From Bacteroidota bacterium (GTDB taxonomy: Bacteria; Bacteroidota; Ignavibacteria; Ignavibacteriales; Ignavibacteriaceae), in NCBI GenBank assembly GCA_022564295.1, contig JADFLR010000008.1:1-64000 (forward strand): a DNA stretch of 64,000 nucleotides, read 5' to 3'. Of the stretch, positions 36,237 to 44,794 are shown one piece after another. Numbering within the stretch: the stretch's first letter is position 1; each line of letters opens with the position of its first letter. The notes under the pieces were generated by a model, which was not told the DNA's origin, made no database searches, and was given only the letters and a program-made list of their open reading frames with translations. A program made the position numbers and the translations under genes.

Positions 36237-37474
36237 AACACGTATTGCTTCTTATATTAATAATTACATTAACTTCTTACTCTCAATCAATATTACACGT
36301 TCCATCAGAGTATCCAACTATACAAGCAGGAATCAATGCCGCATCCAATCACGATACTGTGCTCGTTGCTCCTGGTGTATATTATGAGAATATAGATTTT
36401 AGTGGTAAAAATATTGTCTTAGGTTCGAACTTTTTATTTACGGACGATAGAACTTATATCTCCCAAACGATAATAGATGGCAATCAAAGTGGTAGCATAG
36501 TTTCAATAGCAAATGGAGAAGATTCAACTTGTGTTTTAATTGGATTTACTTTACAGCACGGGCGCAGAGGAATATTCTGCCAAAACTCTTCACCTATAAT
36601 TTCTAATTGTATAATTAAAGAAAACTCATTTTTTTCGCATTTTGATGGTGGAGTCGGAATTGAGTGTTTTAATTCGAGTCCAACAATCTTACGGTGTGCT
36701 ATCATTGAGAATAGTGAGATCAGTGGTATATTTGGAAGTGGTTGGGCAATCAATTTAAGCAGTACAACAGAAATAGCATCTCCCAAAATTATTAATACCA
36801 CCATAGCGTGGAACGAGGAAATAAGTGGCGGAGGAATAAGAAGTATAAACTCTACACCAATAATTATTAATTGTATCATCTGGAACAATGGTGGAGTATC
36901 ATTGTTATCTAATCAAGTACAACCAGTTGTTGTATATTCCGATGTGGAGGGTGGATGGGCAGGAGAAGGAAATATAGATTCTTACCCAATGTTCAGTGAT
37001 ACTTTGAACGGGGATTTCACTCTTTCTGAAAATTCACCTTGTATTGATGCAGGTACTGCTTTGTATATCTTAAATGGAGATACAATATTGAATTTTCCAA
37101 CAAACACTTATGATGGTTTAGCACCGGATATGGGATTTATTGAATCTCCCTATCCATTAGGGATTAATGAAGGACTAAATCAACCTAAGAAGTTTATATT
37201 ATCCCAAAACTACCCAAACCCATTCAACCCAACTACAAAAATAAAATTTACAATTCCTTCTGTTGGGACTTCCCGCTACAGCGGGACTGTATCAGTACAA
37301 CTTAAAGTTTATGATGTTTTAGGAAATGAAGTTGCAACACTCGTTAATGAAAACAAACCTGCCGGTAGTTATGAGGTAGAGTTTGATGGAACAGATTTAA
37401 TTAGTGGAATTTACTTCTATAGAATCGAAGCGGGAAGTTTCATTAAAACAAAGAAGATGATTTTAATTAAATGA
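36233..37474 (+). CDS. Secreted right-handed beta-helix protein with T9SS sorting domain
   Basis: GTG 36233 overlaps the upstream stop (GTGA). After a signal peptide (HVLLLILIITLTSYSQS) comes the parallel beta-helix signature: VPSEYPTIQAGINAASNHDTVLVAPGVYYENIDF-type start, then repeated short strands (LIGFTLQHGRRGIFCQNSSPIISNCIIKENS-type, PTILRCAIIENS, PKIINTTIAWN). This layout is known from pectate-lyase-like and choice-of-anchor proteins. The T9SS domain (SQNYPNPFNPTTKIKF...YDVLGNE...SGIYFYRI...KKMILIK) is interrupted by an eight-residue in-frame palindrome insertion (37265-37288). No catalytic site was identified. Confidence 0.85.
   Translation: MKHVLLLILIITLTSYSQSILHVPSEYPTIQAGINAASNHDTVLVAPGVYYENIDFSGKNIVLGSNFLFTDDRTYISQTIIDGNQSGSIVSIANGEDSTCVLIGFTLQHGRRGIFCQNSSPIISNCIIKENSFFSHFDGGVGIECFNSSPTILRCAIIENSEISGIFGSGWAINLSSTTEIASPKIINTTIAWNEEISGGGIRSINSTPIIINCIIWNNGGVSLLSNQVQPVVVYSDVEGGWAGEGNIDSYPMFSDTLNGDFTLSENSPCIDAGTALYILNGDTILNFPTNTYDGLAPDMGFIESPYPLGINEGLNQPKKFILSQNYPNPFNPTTKIKFTIPSVGTSRYSGTVSVQLKVYDVLGNEVATLVNENKPAGSYEVEFDGTDLISGIYFYRIEAGSFIKTKKMILIK
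37265..37288. repeat. In-frame palindromic insertion inside a T9SS domain
   Basis: GGGACT-TCCCGCTACAGC-GGGACT. The core TCCCGCT-AC-AGCGGGA (37271-37286) is a perfect palindrome, and GGGACT is repeated at both sides. It encodes GTSRYSGT between SV and VSVQLKVYD. The equivalent domain of the neighbour at 35298-36236 lacks these eight residues, so this is an insertion that kept the frame. Confidence 0.75.
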
Positions 37475-37522
37475 TATTTATTCAATGAAATTCTGTCATT
37501 ACAAATGAATAAAGGTAGAATT

Positions 37523-37625
37523 GAGATGTCTTAAAATAAGAGTTACTGATAAGTCATCTTTGCCAGCCAATCGCAAACCGGAATGATACAAAGATGACAA
37601 AGAAACAATAATTTTAGGACATCCC
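37523..37625. repeat. MITE-like element C downstream of tatA
   Basis: GAGATGTCTTAAAAT (37523-37537) faces inverted GGGATGTCCTAAAAT (37611-37625), 13 of 15 matching. Inside, GTCATCTTTG (37553-37562) pairs with CAAAGATGAC (37589-37598). The outer ends resemble those of elements A and B near ndk. It separates convergent genes (secreted beta-helix gene and tatA) and may serve as a terminator. Confidence 0.65.
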
Positions 37626-37650
37626 ACTTAATATTTTTTTAGGAAGCAGA

Positions 37651-37851
37651 TTAACTTTTATTATCTGTTTTTGTGTCTTCTTTTTTATCAGCATCCTTTA
37701 TTTCGTTTTCTACTTCTTTCAATCCTTTTTTGAATTCGCTCATTCCTTTACCCAAACCTTTTGCAAGTTCCGGTATTTTCTTTGCCCCGAAAAGGATTAA
37801 GACAACAAGCAAGATCAAGATTATTTCCCCGGCGCCTAAATTACCAAACAT
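37651..37851 (-). CDS. tatA: TatA/E-family twin-arginine translocase subunit
   Basis: This pore-forming subunit exports folded proteins. The 66 residues have an N-terminal helix ([30 protein letters not shown]-type, residues about 4-33), the FGxKKxPELxxxLG hallmark, an amphipathic helix and a charged tail. It is the last gene of the purC-like-psd-pssA-purS-purQ-tatA run, 11 bases after purQ. Confidence 0.94.
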   Translation of the reverse strand: MFGNLGAGEIILILLVVLILFGAKKIPELAKGLGKGMSEFKKGLKEVENEIKDADKKEDTKTDNKS

Positions 37852-37862
37852 TGTGTCACCTT

Positions 37863-38564
37863 TTAATTATAAATATTGTTTACAAGTGCATTAAAAATTA
37901 AACTTCCATCCGTCTTTGCAAGAATGCGATTGCAGCTTCTTTCCGGGTGCGGCATCATACCTAATACATTACCGTTTTTATTAATTATACCGGCTATATT
38001 TTTTAGTGAACCATTCGGATTAAATTCATTCGATACATTTCCACTTTTAGAAGAATATCTGAGAATGATTTGATTATTATCTTCCAATTCTTTCAGTGTA
38101 TTCTCATCTGCGAAAAAATTTCCATCGCCATGTGCAATAGGTAAATTCAAAACAATTTTGTCTTTAATCCCTTTTGTAAAGTTACTTTCGTAATTCTCAA
38201 CCGAAAGATAAACATCTTTACAAATAAATTTTAGCGATATATTTTGTAACAAAGCGCCCGGTAATAACCCTGCTTCTAATAAAATCTGAAAACCGTTACA
38301 GATACCTAGAACATAACCACCTTTATTTGCAAAATCAATAACAGAATTCATAATTGGTGAGAACCTTGCAATAGCTCCTGTTCTCAAATAATCTCCGTAT
38401 GAAAATCCTCCCGGTAAAATTATAACATCACTTTCTTTCAAATCAGTATCTTTATGCCATAAAAAATTCACATCGAATTCAAGCACTTTGTGCAGTGCGT
38501 AAAACGCATCGTGATCGCAATTGGAACCGGGGAAAACCACCACTCCAAATTTCGGTTTTCTCAT
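37863..38564 (-). CDS. purQ: Phosphoribosylformylglycinamidine synthase, glutaminase subunit
   Basis: It releases ammonia from glutamine for FGAM formation in purine synthesis with PurS and PurL. Seen: [17 protein letters not shown], oxyanion region [17 protein letters not shown], nucleophile in [21 protein letters not shown] (Cys about 87), and catalytic HPE in MPHPERS. The start is ATG 38564, overlapping the purS stop (ATGA); the nine codons upstream in frame lie inside purS. purL is not in the window. Confidence 0.95.
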   Translation of the reverse strand: MRKPKFGVVVFPGSNCDHDAFYALHKVLEFDVNFLWHKDTDLKESDVIILPGGFSYGDYLRTGAIARFSPIMNSVIDFANKGGYVLGICNGFQILLEAGLLPGALLQNISLKFICKDVYLSVENYESNFTKGIKDKIVLNLPIAHGDGNFFADENTLKELEDNNQIILRYSSKSGNVSNEFNPNGSLKNIAGIINKNGNVLGMMPHPERSCNRILAKTDGSLIFNALVNNIYN

Positions 38565-38833
38565 TTCGCTTCTTTCTCCGAAGGAGTCCATTCGGACAGA
38601 GTAAATTCGTAATCTTCCATAATAGGATTGGCAAGAAGTTTATCGCAGTAATTGCTTACTTCTTTTTCGGCTTCGGTTTTATCTATTGTGTCCACATCAA
38701 ACTCAATGTATTTGCCGATTCTTGTATTTTTAATATTTGTTAATCCAAGATGTTTTGCACCAATTTCAACTGCTTTACCTTGCGGGTCAAGAATCGATGG
38801 TCTTCTTTTAATCAACACTTTTGCTCTAAACAA
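38561..38833 (-). CDS. purS: Phosphoribosylformylglycinamidine synthase subunit PurS
   Basis: This small subunit bridges PurL and PurQ. The 90-residue sequence matches: RAKVLIKRRPSILDPQGKAVE, HLGLTNIKNTRIGKYIEFDVD, then YCDKLLANPIMEDYEF. It starts at TTG with GGAGAA upstream and is slightly longer than the usual about 80 residues because of a charged tail ([11 protein letters not shown]). Translational coupling with purQ. Confidence 0.94.
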   Translation of the reverse strand: MFRAKVLIKRRPSILDPQGKAVEIGAKHLGLTNIKNTRIGKYIEFDVDTIDKTEAEKEVSNYCDKLLANPIMEDYEFTLSEWTPSEKEAK

Positions 38834-38870
38834 TCTATTAATTCTCCAATTAAAGTTTAAATGAAATTAG

Positions 38871-39584
38871 CTATGCAGCTCTTTTTCTAATTGAATTATA
38901 AATGTATCGAAAAATACCGATAAGAATCATCAAAATAAAAGAGTAAAACAATCCTTCGGTGTACATTAAAAACACAAGAATAACTGCCACTAGTAAAAAT
39001 ATAAAATGAAACGGTTTATCCTTTATTCCTTTTAATGAAAACTTTGGAATTGATTCATACCTGATATTGCTTACCATCAAATAAGATAAAATAACAACAA
39101 GCGGTATAACTGCATCGGAATAGGGTTTGGCAAAACCATCGTTGTAAAAAGCAAGTACAAATGAGGTGATTGTTAATGCAGCAGTAGGAATTGGAAGACC
39201 GAGAAAAAACGATTTTTCAAAACCAACTAACTGAACGTTAAACCTTGCTAGTCTGAATCCACCTGCAATTAAAAGAAGCGAACTTAGAATAATTCCAACA
39301 TTATCAAACTGGTTTAAATATGTTGAGTAGATAAGAAAAGAGGGAGCAGCACCGAAGCTCACAATATCGGATAAAGAATCAAGTTCAACTCCGAGTTCGG
39401 AACTTGAATTTGTTAATCGTGCAACCAATCCATCCAACGCGTCGAAGATTGCAGCTACAATAATTAACCACGCTGCGTAATTATAATTACCGTTACTTGC
39501 TGTAATTATTGAAAGGAAACCGCAAAACATATTTGTTGCGGTAAAAAGGTTTGGTATAACTGACCGGGTTATTCGCAGGCGCAT
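38871..39584 (-). CDS. pssA: CDP-diacylglycerol-serine O-phosphatidyltransferase
   Basis: It makes phosphatidylserine in the membrane. The CDP-alcohol phosphotransferase motif is present: DALDGLVARL...SELGVELDSLSDIVSFGAAPS (pattern DG-AR-G-D-D, residues about 47-80). About seven helices follow the N-terminal PNLFTATNMFCGFLSI. Length 237 is typical of the type II enzyme. It starts one base after psd, forming the usual psd-pssA pair for phosphatidylethanolamine synthesis. Confidence 0.95.
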   Translation of the reverse strand: MRLRITRSVIPNLFTATNMFCGFLSIITASNGNYNYAAWLIIVAAIFDALDGLVARLTNSSSELGVELDSLSDIVSFGAAPSFLIYSTYLNQFDNVGIILSSLLLIAGGFRLARFNVQLVGFEKSFFLGLPIPTAALTITSFVLAFYNDGFAKPYSDAVIPLVVILSYLMVSNIRYESIPKFSLKGIKDKPFHFIFLLVAVILVFLMYTEGLFYSFILMILIGIFRYIYNSIRKRAA

Positions 39585-39585
39585 A

Positions 39586-40236
39586 TTATTCAGCTAACTC
39601 AAATAATATGGTTTCGCCTGCTGCAACCAATTCATCTTTATTTACTTTGGGTATCCAGTTTAACGGTGCAACTACATCAACGCGGCTGCCAAATTTTATC
39701 ATCCCAAACCGTTGGCCGATGTTTACCTTATCTCCGATCGCTAAGTTATTAATAATTCTTCGTGCAATAAATCCCGCAACCTGTGTGAACAGAATCTTCC
39801 CGTTTTTGTTTGTAATTCCCGTAATCGATCTTTCATTTAGTTCCGAAGCTTTGTCTTCAAAGGCAGCCACATATCTTCCTTCTATATATTCAAGATAGTC
39901 AACCGTGCCGCTTATCGGAATTCTGTTTACATGAACATTTAACGGCGACATAAAAATTGAAATTTGAGTTGCTTTACCACCTATAAATTCTTCGGCAATA
40001 ACTTCTTTTACGAACAGAACTTTTCCATCTGCGGGAGAAACAACAATACTATCTTTTACCGGCGGTTTTCTATCGGGGTCCCTGAAAAAGTAAAGAGTGA
40101 AAGAGATGAGAAAAATTGCTACAGCAAATAAACCATACTTTGCAATATTATTGTTAATAAAAATTCCAAGTACTAAAAGCAAAAATGAAATTATTGCCGT
40201 AATTCCAATTGTAGTGTAACCGTATTTTGTAAACAT
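39586..40236 (-). CDS. psd: Phosphatidylserine decarboxylase (short type)
   Basis: It converts phosphatidylserine to phosphatidylethanolamine. The 216-residue precursor has two N-terminal helices, FFRDPDRKPPVKDSIVVSPADGKV-type sequence (residues about 50-73), ISIFMSPLNVHVNRIPISG and the self-cleavage site near MIKFGSRVDVVAP, where the Ser of FGS becomes the pyruvoyl group (usual LGST/FGS). Pairs with pssA. Confidence 0.95.
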   Translation of the reverse strand: MFTKYGYTTIGITAIISFLLLVLGIFINNNIAKYGLFAVAIFLISFTLYFFRDPDRKPPVKDSIVVSPADGKVLFVKEVIAEEFIGGKATQISIFMSPLNVHVNRIPISGTVDYLEYIEGRYVAAFEDKASELNERSITGITNKNGKILFTQVAGFIARRIINNLAIGDKVNIGQRFGMIKFGSRVDVVAPLNWIPKVNKDELVAAGETILFELAE

Positions 40237-40239
40237 TTT

Positions 40240-40917
40240 TTATGAACTGGTAATATTGAAAAGAAAATCAGTGTATTTACGCATATTGCCCGAAGTTTTC
40301 AGTAAGTAAGGATTCGTCCATTTGTCAACATTTCCGTTTGGAAAAATTTTCAAACTTATAGGTGAAAAATCATCTATTAGATAGATTTTATTTTTACTTT
40401 TACCAAAACTGCAGGTTACTTCTGCAACTATTTCGCCCCTTCTGTCAAAAAATGCTTTTAGAACAGCATTCACTTTTGAACAGATTCTGTTTATTAATTT
40501 TAAGTCTTCGTAGGTACAAATATCAAAAGCTATTAAATGGCTTGCGGATACTAATGATCCTTTAGAGCTTCCGTAATGATATTCATAAATTGGTAATTCC
40601 AGATTAACGCCTTCCTTAATTGAGAATATTTTAGCAGTTCTTTTATCGGCAGTATTCAAAATTTTTATTGAAAAATGCAATTGCTCAAAATTTATATAAA
40701 CCAATGAACGTTCATTATGATTTTTTAAATAAGCACAAGGAATATGATATTCTTTCAGATAATCGTAAAAGAAGGAATTGATTGCGGCAAACTTTTTACC
40801 TAAATCTTTAACCTTTGCTTTTTTATTTTGTACAGGATAAAAATAATCCGGGTATTCAACCATCAAATAATTCTGATCATCAAAAGGAAGGTCAATCTTT
40901 ATGTTGTGATGTATCAT
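40240..40917 (-). CDS. Divergent PurC (SAICAR synthetase)-like protein
   Basis: The 225-residue protein follows the PurC layout: LMVEYPDYFYPVQNKKAKV at the place of the KAKxxY/F..D..A nucleotide loop, INSFFYDYLKEYHIPCAYLKN (as in ...F..L...GI.TH), an ELPIYEYHYGSSKGSLVSASHL (as in PI.E..YK...-GDP.I...H), VNAVLKAFFDRRGEIVAEVTCSFGKSKNK-type and LIDDFSPIS in place of the family's L.DE.SPD. Several usual catalytic residues are changed (D in SPD to I; no clear VVRN..AGS). It sits with purS and purQ but starts an operon with psd. It could be a working but diverged PurC or a repurposed relative. Confidence 0.65.
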   Translation of the reverse strand: MIHHNIKIDLPFDDQNYLMVEYPDYFYPVQNKKAKVKDLGKKFAAINSFFYDYLKEYHIPCAYLKNHNERSLVYINFEQLHFSIKILNTADKRTAKIFSIKEGVNLELPIYEYHYGSSKGSLVSASHLIAFDICTYEDLKLINRICSKVNAVLKAFFDRRGEIVAEVTCSFGKSKNKIYLIDDFSPISLKIFPNGNVDKWTNPYLLKTSGNMRKYTDFLFNITSS

Positions 40918-41006
40918 TTAATTTTAGTTAAAAAAACTTATAAAAGTTCAAAGAAATTAACTTAATAAGGTATGAAAATTCGGTATATAAAGTCAATCAA
41001 TTGTAT

Positions 41007-41014
41007 TATATTTG
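41007..41014 (+). promoter_or_regulatory. Possible -7 promoter box for ybaB-recR
   Basis: TATATTTG matches TAnnTTTG about 50 bases before the ybaB start, but no TTTG is found at the usual distance upstream, so support is weak. The same gap must also hold the divergent promoter of the purC-like operon. Confidence 0.3.
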
Positions 41015-41064
41015 GAGCTAATTTTAACAGAAAAAAGAATTATTTAATTTATGGAGGATAGCCG

Positions 41065-41391
41065 ATGAAAGGCGGAATGCAGGGAATGTTAAAACAAGTG
41101 CAGAAAATGCAGGCGGAAATGCAAAAGGTGCAAGGTGAACTCGGGAATTTAACAGTTAGCGAAGAAGCAGGCGGCGGAATGATTAAAGCAACTGCAAATG
41201 GTAACAGAGAAATAATATCTGTGGAAATTGACCCGCAAGTCATAGATAAAGATGATAAGGAAATTTTGGAAGATTTGGTTGTTGCTGCTGTAAATAAAGC
41301 GCTTGCTTCGGCTGGCAAATTGGCTGAAGAAGAAATGGCTAAAGTAACAAAAGGGATGATTCCGCCTGGAATGAACATCCCGGGATTATAA
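41065..41391 (+). CDS. ybaB: YbaB/EbfC nucleoid-associated protein
   Basis: This small dimeric DNA-binding protein has 108 residues: an N-terminal helix MLKQVQKMQAEMQKVQGEL, core GNLTVSEEAGGGMIKATANGNREI and C-terminal helix rich in Ala and Glu, matching the family. The start is ATG 41065 with ATGGAGGATA upstream. The recR gene follows after two bases, the common ybaB-recR pair. Confidence 0.95.
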   Translation: MKGGMQGMLKQVQKMQAEMQKVQGELGNLTVSEEAGGGMIKATANGNREIISVEIDPQVIDKDDKEILEDLVVAAVNKALASAGKLAEEEMAKVTKGMIPPGMNIPGL

Positions 41392-41393
41392 AA

Positions 41394-41990
41394 TTGCAGA
41401 TTGCAGAACCTTTAGCAGTAGCAATTGAGGAATTGAGTAAACTGCCAAGTATTGGGAAGAAAACTGCCCAAAGATTGGCGCTTTTCATTTTAAAAATGGA
41501 TGATGATCGGGTTGATAATCTTCTAAAATCGATTAAAGAACTTAAAACAAAACTCAAATCCTGTTCTCGTTGTAATAATCTATCTGAAGATGAACTTTGT
41601 GAAGTTTGTAAAAGCACTAAGAGGGATAAATCAATTATTTGTGTGGTTGAAGAAGCAAGTGATGTAATTGCAATAGAAAAAACTCACGAATTTAGCGGTC
41701 TGTATCACGTGCTTGGCGGAGTTCTTTCACCTCTAACAGGAATAACACCCGATTCATTAAAAATAAAAGAATTGCTGAAAAGATTTGAAAAAGAAAATAT
41801 AAAAGAAGTTATTCTTGCGCTAAATCCTGATACTGAAGGTGAAACAACATCTCTTTATCTTGCAAAATTAATAAAGCCGCTTAATATGAAAGTAACACGT
41901 ATTGCCAGGGGTTTGCCAGTTGGCGGAGATCTTGAATTTGCCGATGAAGCAACAATAGGCAGAGCAATGATAAATCGATTATCTATTTGA
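41394..41990 (+). CDS. recR: Recombination protein RecR
   Basis: It acts with RecF/RecO at gapped DNA. Seen: HhH region LSKLPSIGKKTAQRLALFIL, zinc finger CSRCNNLSEDELCEVC, Toprim domain ICVVEEASDVIAIEKT and YHVLGGVLSPLTGI, then LALNPDTEGETTSLYLAKL and ARGLPVGGDLEFADEATIGRA. Length 198 is normal. The start is TTG 41394, two bases after ybaB. The next gene begins two bases after its stop. Confidence 0.96.
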   Translation: MQIAEPLAVAIEELSKLPSIGKKTAQRLALFILKMDDDRVDNLLKSIKELKTKLKSCSRCNNLSEDELCEVCKSTKRDKSIICVVEEASDVIAIEKTHEFSGLYHVLGGVLSPLTGITPDSLKIKELLKRFEKENIKEVILALNPDTEGETTSLYLAKLIKPLNMKVTRIARGLPVGGDLEFADEATIGRAMINRLSI

Positions 41991-41992
41991 TT

Positions 41993-42724
41993 ATGGAATG
42001 GTATAAGAACTGGTTCAACTCTGAAGAATATCTTAAAGTTTACAGGCACCGCGACCAAAAGGAAGCAAACGAATTGGTACAACTTGTTATTGACAATATT
42101 GATGTTTCCAAAGTAAAGAATGTACTCGATATGGCTGCTGGTTCTGGAAGACACGCAGTAATTTTTGCTAAGGAAGGATTCAACGTTACAGCGGTTGATC
42201 TGAGTGAAAATTTAATATCAGTTGGCAAAAAAAATGCTGAAAATGAAAATGTAAAGATAGAGTATGTTCATTCCGATATAAGACATTTCAATCCTAATAT
42301 TAAATACCATTTAATTTTAAATCTTTTTACAAGCATCGGTTATTTTGAAAAAGATGAAGAAAATTATTTTATTCTGAACAAAGCATATAATTTGTTGGAG
42401 AATAGCGGTTACTTTGTTTTAGATTATTTCAACAAAAGATTTGTAGAAAACAATCTGGTGCCAAGCACAGTTGATGAGTTTGACGGCAGTGTTATCACAC
42501 AAAATCGCTTTATTGAGGGAGAAAGAATTATTAAAGAAATAACCATTGATAACAAAGGAAAAATTAATAAATATTTCGAATCTGTGAGGATGTTCAGTAA
42601 GGATGAGCTGATAAACATGATGCAAAAATTAGGATTCAGGACAATTAAAACCTTTGGCGATTTTAAGGGAAATTCATTTGAACTTGAATCTTCGCCAAGA
42701 ATTATTATAATTGCATGTAAATGA
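41993..42724 (+). CDS. Class I SAM-dependent methyltransferase
   Basis: The 243-residue protein has motif I VLDMAAGSGRHAVIFAKEG (GxGxG-like), motif II VTAVDLSENLI and motif IV region YHLILNLFTSIGYF, matching small methyltransferases of unknown substrate that often follow recR. ATG 41993 is used (an alternative TTG is two codons upstream, overlapping recR). Overlaps the next lipoprotein gene by four bases. Confidence 0.85.
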   Translation: MEWYKNWFNSEEYLKVYRHRDQKEANELVQLVIDNIDVSKVKNVLDMAAGSGRHAVIFAKEGFNVTAVDLSENLISVGKKNAENENVKIEYVHSDIRHFNPNIKYHLILNLFTSIGYFEKDEENYFILNKAYNLLENSGYFVLDYFNKRFVENNLVPSTVDEFDGSVITQNRFIEGERIIKEITIDNKGKINKYFESVRMFSKDELINMMQKLGFRTIKTFGDFKGNSFELESSPRIIIIACK

Positions 42725-43293
42725 AAAACTTGGTTTTTATAATGATGCTGTTATCAGCTGTTAGTTGCGATATTTTTGAAACAAGAGATGCTGAACCACC
42801 TGATCAATCAAGATCGAATTATCAACCCGCGACATCTCCTGAAACCTTAATTCAAAATCTTATAAATTCTCTTGCCGATAAAGATGTAGTGAATTATCAA
42901 AATACATTTGTAACAGGTTTATCAAACAGAGTTTTTACTTATGTTCCATCAAGCACTGCATTATCGCGTTTTCAAAATCTATGGCTAACCTGGAATACTG
43001 ATAGTGAGGTACAATATTTTAACAACATGAAAACTTCAGTACCTGATGAACTGCCCGTTTCACTTTCACTTTCTCTTTCACCTGAGTCATTTAGTATATT
43101 TGGCGACAGTTTAAAATATAATTCAGAATATTTCATCAGTATTCCTCAAAGAAACAGTGATCCTCTGATTTTTCAGGGTAGTTTAGAACTTAGTATGATA
43201 AATATAAGAACTGTTTGGCTGGTTTATTTTTGGAAAGATAATGCCATTAAAGATAATCCAAGTTGGAGTGATTTAAAAGGAAGTGTTTATTAA
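42721..43293 (+). CDS. Lipoprotein, NTF2-like fold possible
   Basis: The 190-residue product has a lipobox (LLSAVSCD, Cys about 16). The mature part has SPETLIQNLINSLADKDVVNYQNTF, LSRFQNLWLTWNTD and VSLSLSPESFSIFGD, then WLVYFWKDNAI, consistent with the NTF2/SnoaL-like pattern of many Ignavibacteria and Bacteroidota lipoproteins. It is followed by a related-looking lipoprotein overlapping by 11 bases. Function unknown. Confidence 0.75.
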   Translation: MKNLVFIMMLLSAVSCDIFETRDAEPPDQSRSNYQPATSPETLIQNLINSLADKDVVNYQNTFVTGLSNRVFTYVPSSTALSRFQNLWLTWNTDSEVQYFNNMKTSVPDELPVSLSLSLSPESFSIFGDSLKYNSEYFISIPQRNSDPLIFQGSLELSMINIRTVWLVYFWKDNAIKDNPSWSDLKGSVY

Positions 43294-43801
43294 AATAAAA
43301 CCTTACATACTTATAGTTTTTTCACTTTTAATTAATTTTGGGTGTACTAATCCGTTTGCGCCTGCATATGATGAGAATTATGATGATGATCGTCCCGGAA
43401 TTTCAGACCTGACAACAATTGAAGGTGTATTTCAAAATTTTCAATTTTCTTATAGCTTTAAAGATACTCTCATCTACGGTCAGCTAATCGCACCCGATTT
43501 TATATTTACTTACCGCGATTATGACCAGGGATTTGATGTATCCTGGGCGCGTGATGAAGATTTAAGAACAACCGATGGATTATTTAAAAACTCTGAAAGA
43601 TTAGATTTAATTTGGAACAACATTGTTCTCAGCACCGAAGACTCGCTGACTGCGAATATTATCCGTAGTTTCAATCTTAACATCACATTCAATCCTACTG
43701 ATGTTGTAAGAGTTGACGGCAGAGTAAATTTATCTTTAAGGAAAGATGCAGAAACAAAAAAATGGCAAATTACGAGATGGTTGGATGAATCTAATTTTTA
43801 A
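43283..43801 (+). CDS. Lipoprotein, similar type to the upstream one
   Basis: GTG 43283 lies inside the end of the previous gene. The 172-residue product has a signal (ILIVFSLLINFGCTNPF, lipobox FGC), then TTIEGVFQNFQFSYSFKDTLIYGQLIAPDF and a C-terminal VNLSLRKDAETKKWQITRWLDE ending, a typical end of NTF2-like lipoproteins. Both proteins may form one envelope-associated pair before ftsX. Function unknown. Confidence 0.75.
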   Translation: MFIKIKPYILIVFSLLINFGCTNPFAPAYDENYDDDRPGISDLTTIEGVFQNFQFSYSFKDTLIYGQLIAPDFIFTYRDYDQGFDVSWARDEDLRTTDGLFKNSERLDLIWNNIVLSTEDSLTANIIRSFNLNITFNPTDVVRVDGRVNLSLRKDAETKKWQITRWLDESNF

Positions 43802-43846
43802 AAGAACTTTACTGAAAAATGAGATTACATTTTTGAGATTTGTTTT

Positions 43847-44710
43847 ATGATTATTTTCTGGTTCAAAGAAGCATTTAAATCAATTAGCAGGGCAAAGTCT
43901 TCTTTTTTTCTCACTCTCATCTCATTAACTCTTGCAGTTATTTTAATTGAAGCATCAATTACAGCATTGAAACTTTCCGAAATATTTCAAAAAACAATAA
44001 AAAGTAATATTAATGTTAGTCTTTTTATTAAAGATCCGTTTAATGAGAATAATATTAAAGATTACAAATCAGAGTTAAGTCGTAAAAATTATATTAAATC
44101 GGTAAAATATGTTAGCAAAGATGAAGCAGCGAAATCATTTATTCGAGAAACCGGTGAAGATTTCAGAGAAATACTCGATTACAATCCACTGCCTGCTTCA
44201 TTTGTAGCCAAATTAAACACTGATGTTATCTCTAAGGATTCGCTTAATTCGGTAATAAATAATCTATCTTCCTTAAAATGGGTTGATGAAGTGGTTTTCA
44301 AAGATAGCTTTGTTTACCGGCTTTTGTCGTATCTCGAAGCAGGGAAAAATTATCTTTTCATTACAACTGCTATACTCATTTTAATTGCAGTTTACCTTGT
44401 TTACAGTACTATCAAACTAATAACCAACAACAGAATGAAAGAATTGGAAACAATGAAATTAGTAGGTGCAAAACTTTCTACAATTAAAATGCCCATCATA
44501 CTTAATGGATTGATAACAGGTTTACTTGCAAGTATTATATCAATTGCTGTTTATTATTTTATTTCAATACAGGTAGATCAATATTATTTAGTTAATAAGT
44601 TTATAACTGCAAATAAATATTTTTATGTAGCTACTCTTCTGATAATAGGTCCTGTTTTAAGTTTTTTAGTTACAGTTTACTCATTAAGAAAAATAACATT
44701 AAAGATTTGA
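43847..44710 (+). CDS. ftsX: FtsX-like permease (cell division protein)
   Basis: The 287-residue protein has four transmembrane helices with a large periplasmic loop after the first (KTIKSNINVSLFIKDPFNENNI...YVSKDEAAKSFI...YNPLPASFVAKL), and the membrane-proximal motif NRMKELETMKLVGAKLSTIK, all as in FtsX. With FtsE it controls peptidoglycan hydrolases at division. ftsE is not adjacent. The gene lies before the polysaccharide locus with an 84-base gap. Confidence 0.92.
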   Translation: MIIFWFKEAFKSISRAKSSFFLTLISLTLAVILIEASITALKLSEIFQKTIKSNINVSLFIKDPFNENNIKDYKSELSRKNYIKSVKYVSKDEAAKSFIRETGEDFREILDYNPLPASFVAKLNTDVISKDSLNSVINNLSSLKWVDEVVFKDSFVYRLLSYLEAGKNYLFITTAILILIAVYLVYSTIKLITNNRMKELETMKLVGAKLSTIKMPIILNGLITGLLASIISIAVYYFISIQVDQYYLVNKFITANKYFYVATLLIIGPVLSFLVTVYSLRKITLKI

Positions 44711-44794
44711 TGTAGGGGTATTATTTATTAATTTTAATAAATTGATTTTAACAAAAATACTATCATAATAATCTATCCCAGCCATAAAATATTA

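Noticed and set aside
36484-36888. 134-codon minus-strand frame inside the beta-helix gene
   Set aside because: Antisense shadow of repeated beta-helix codons.
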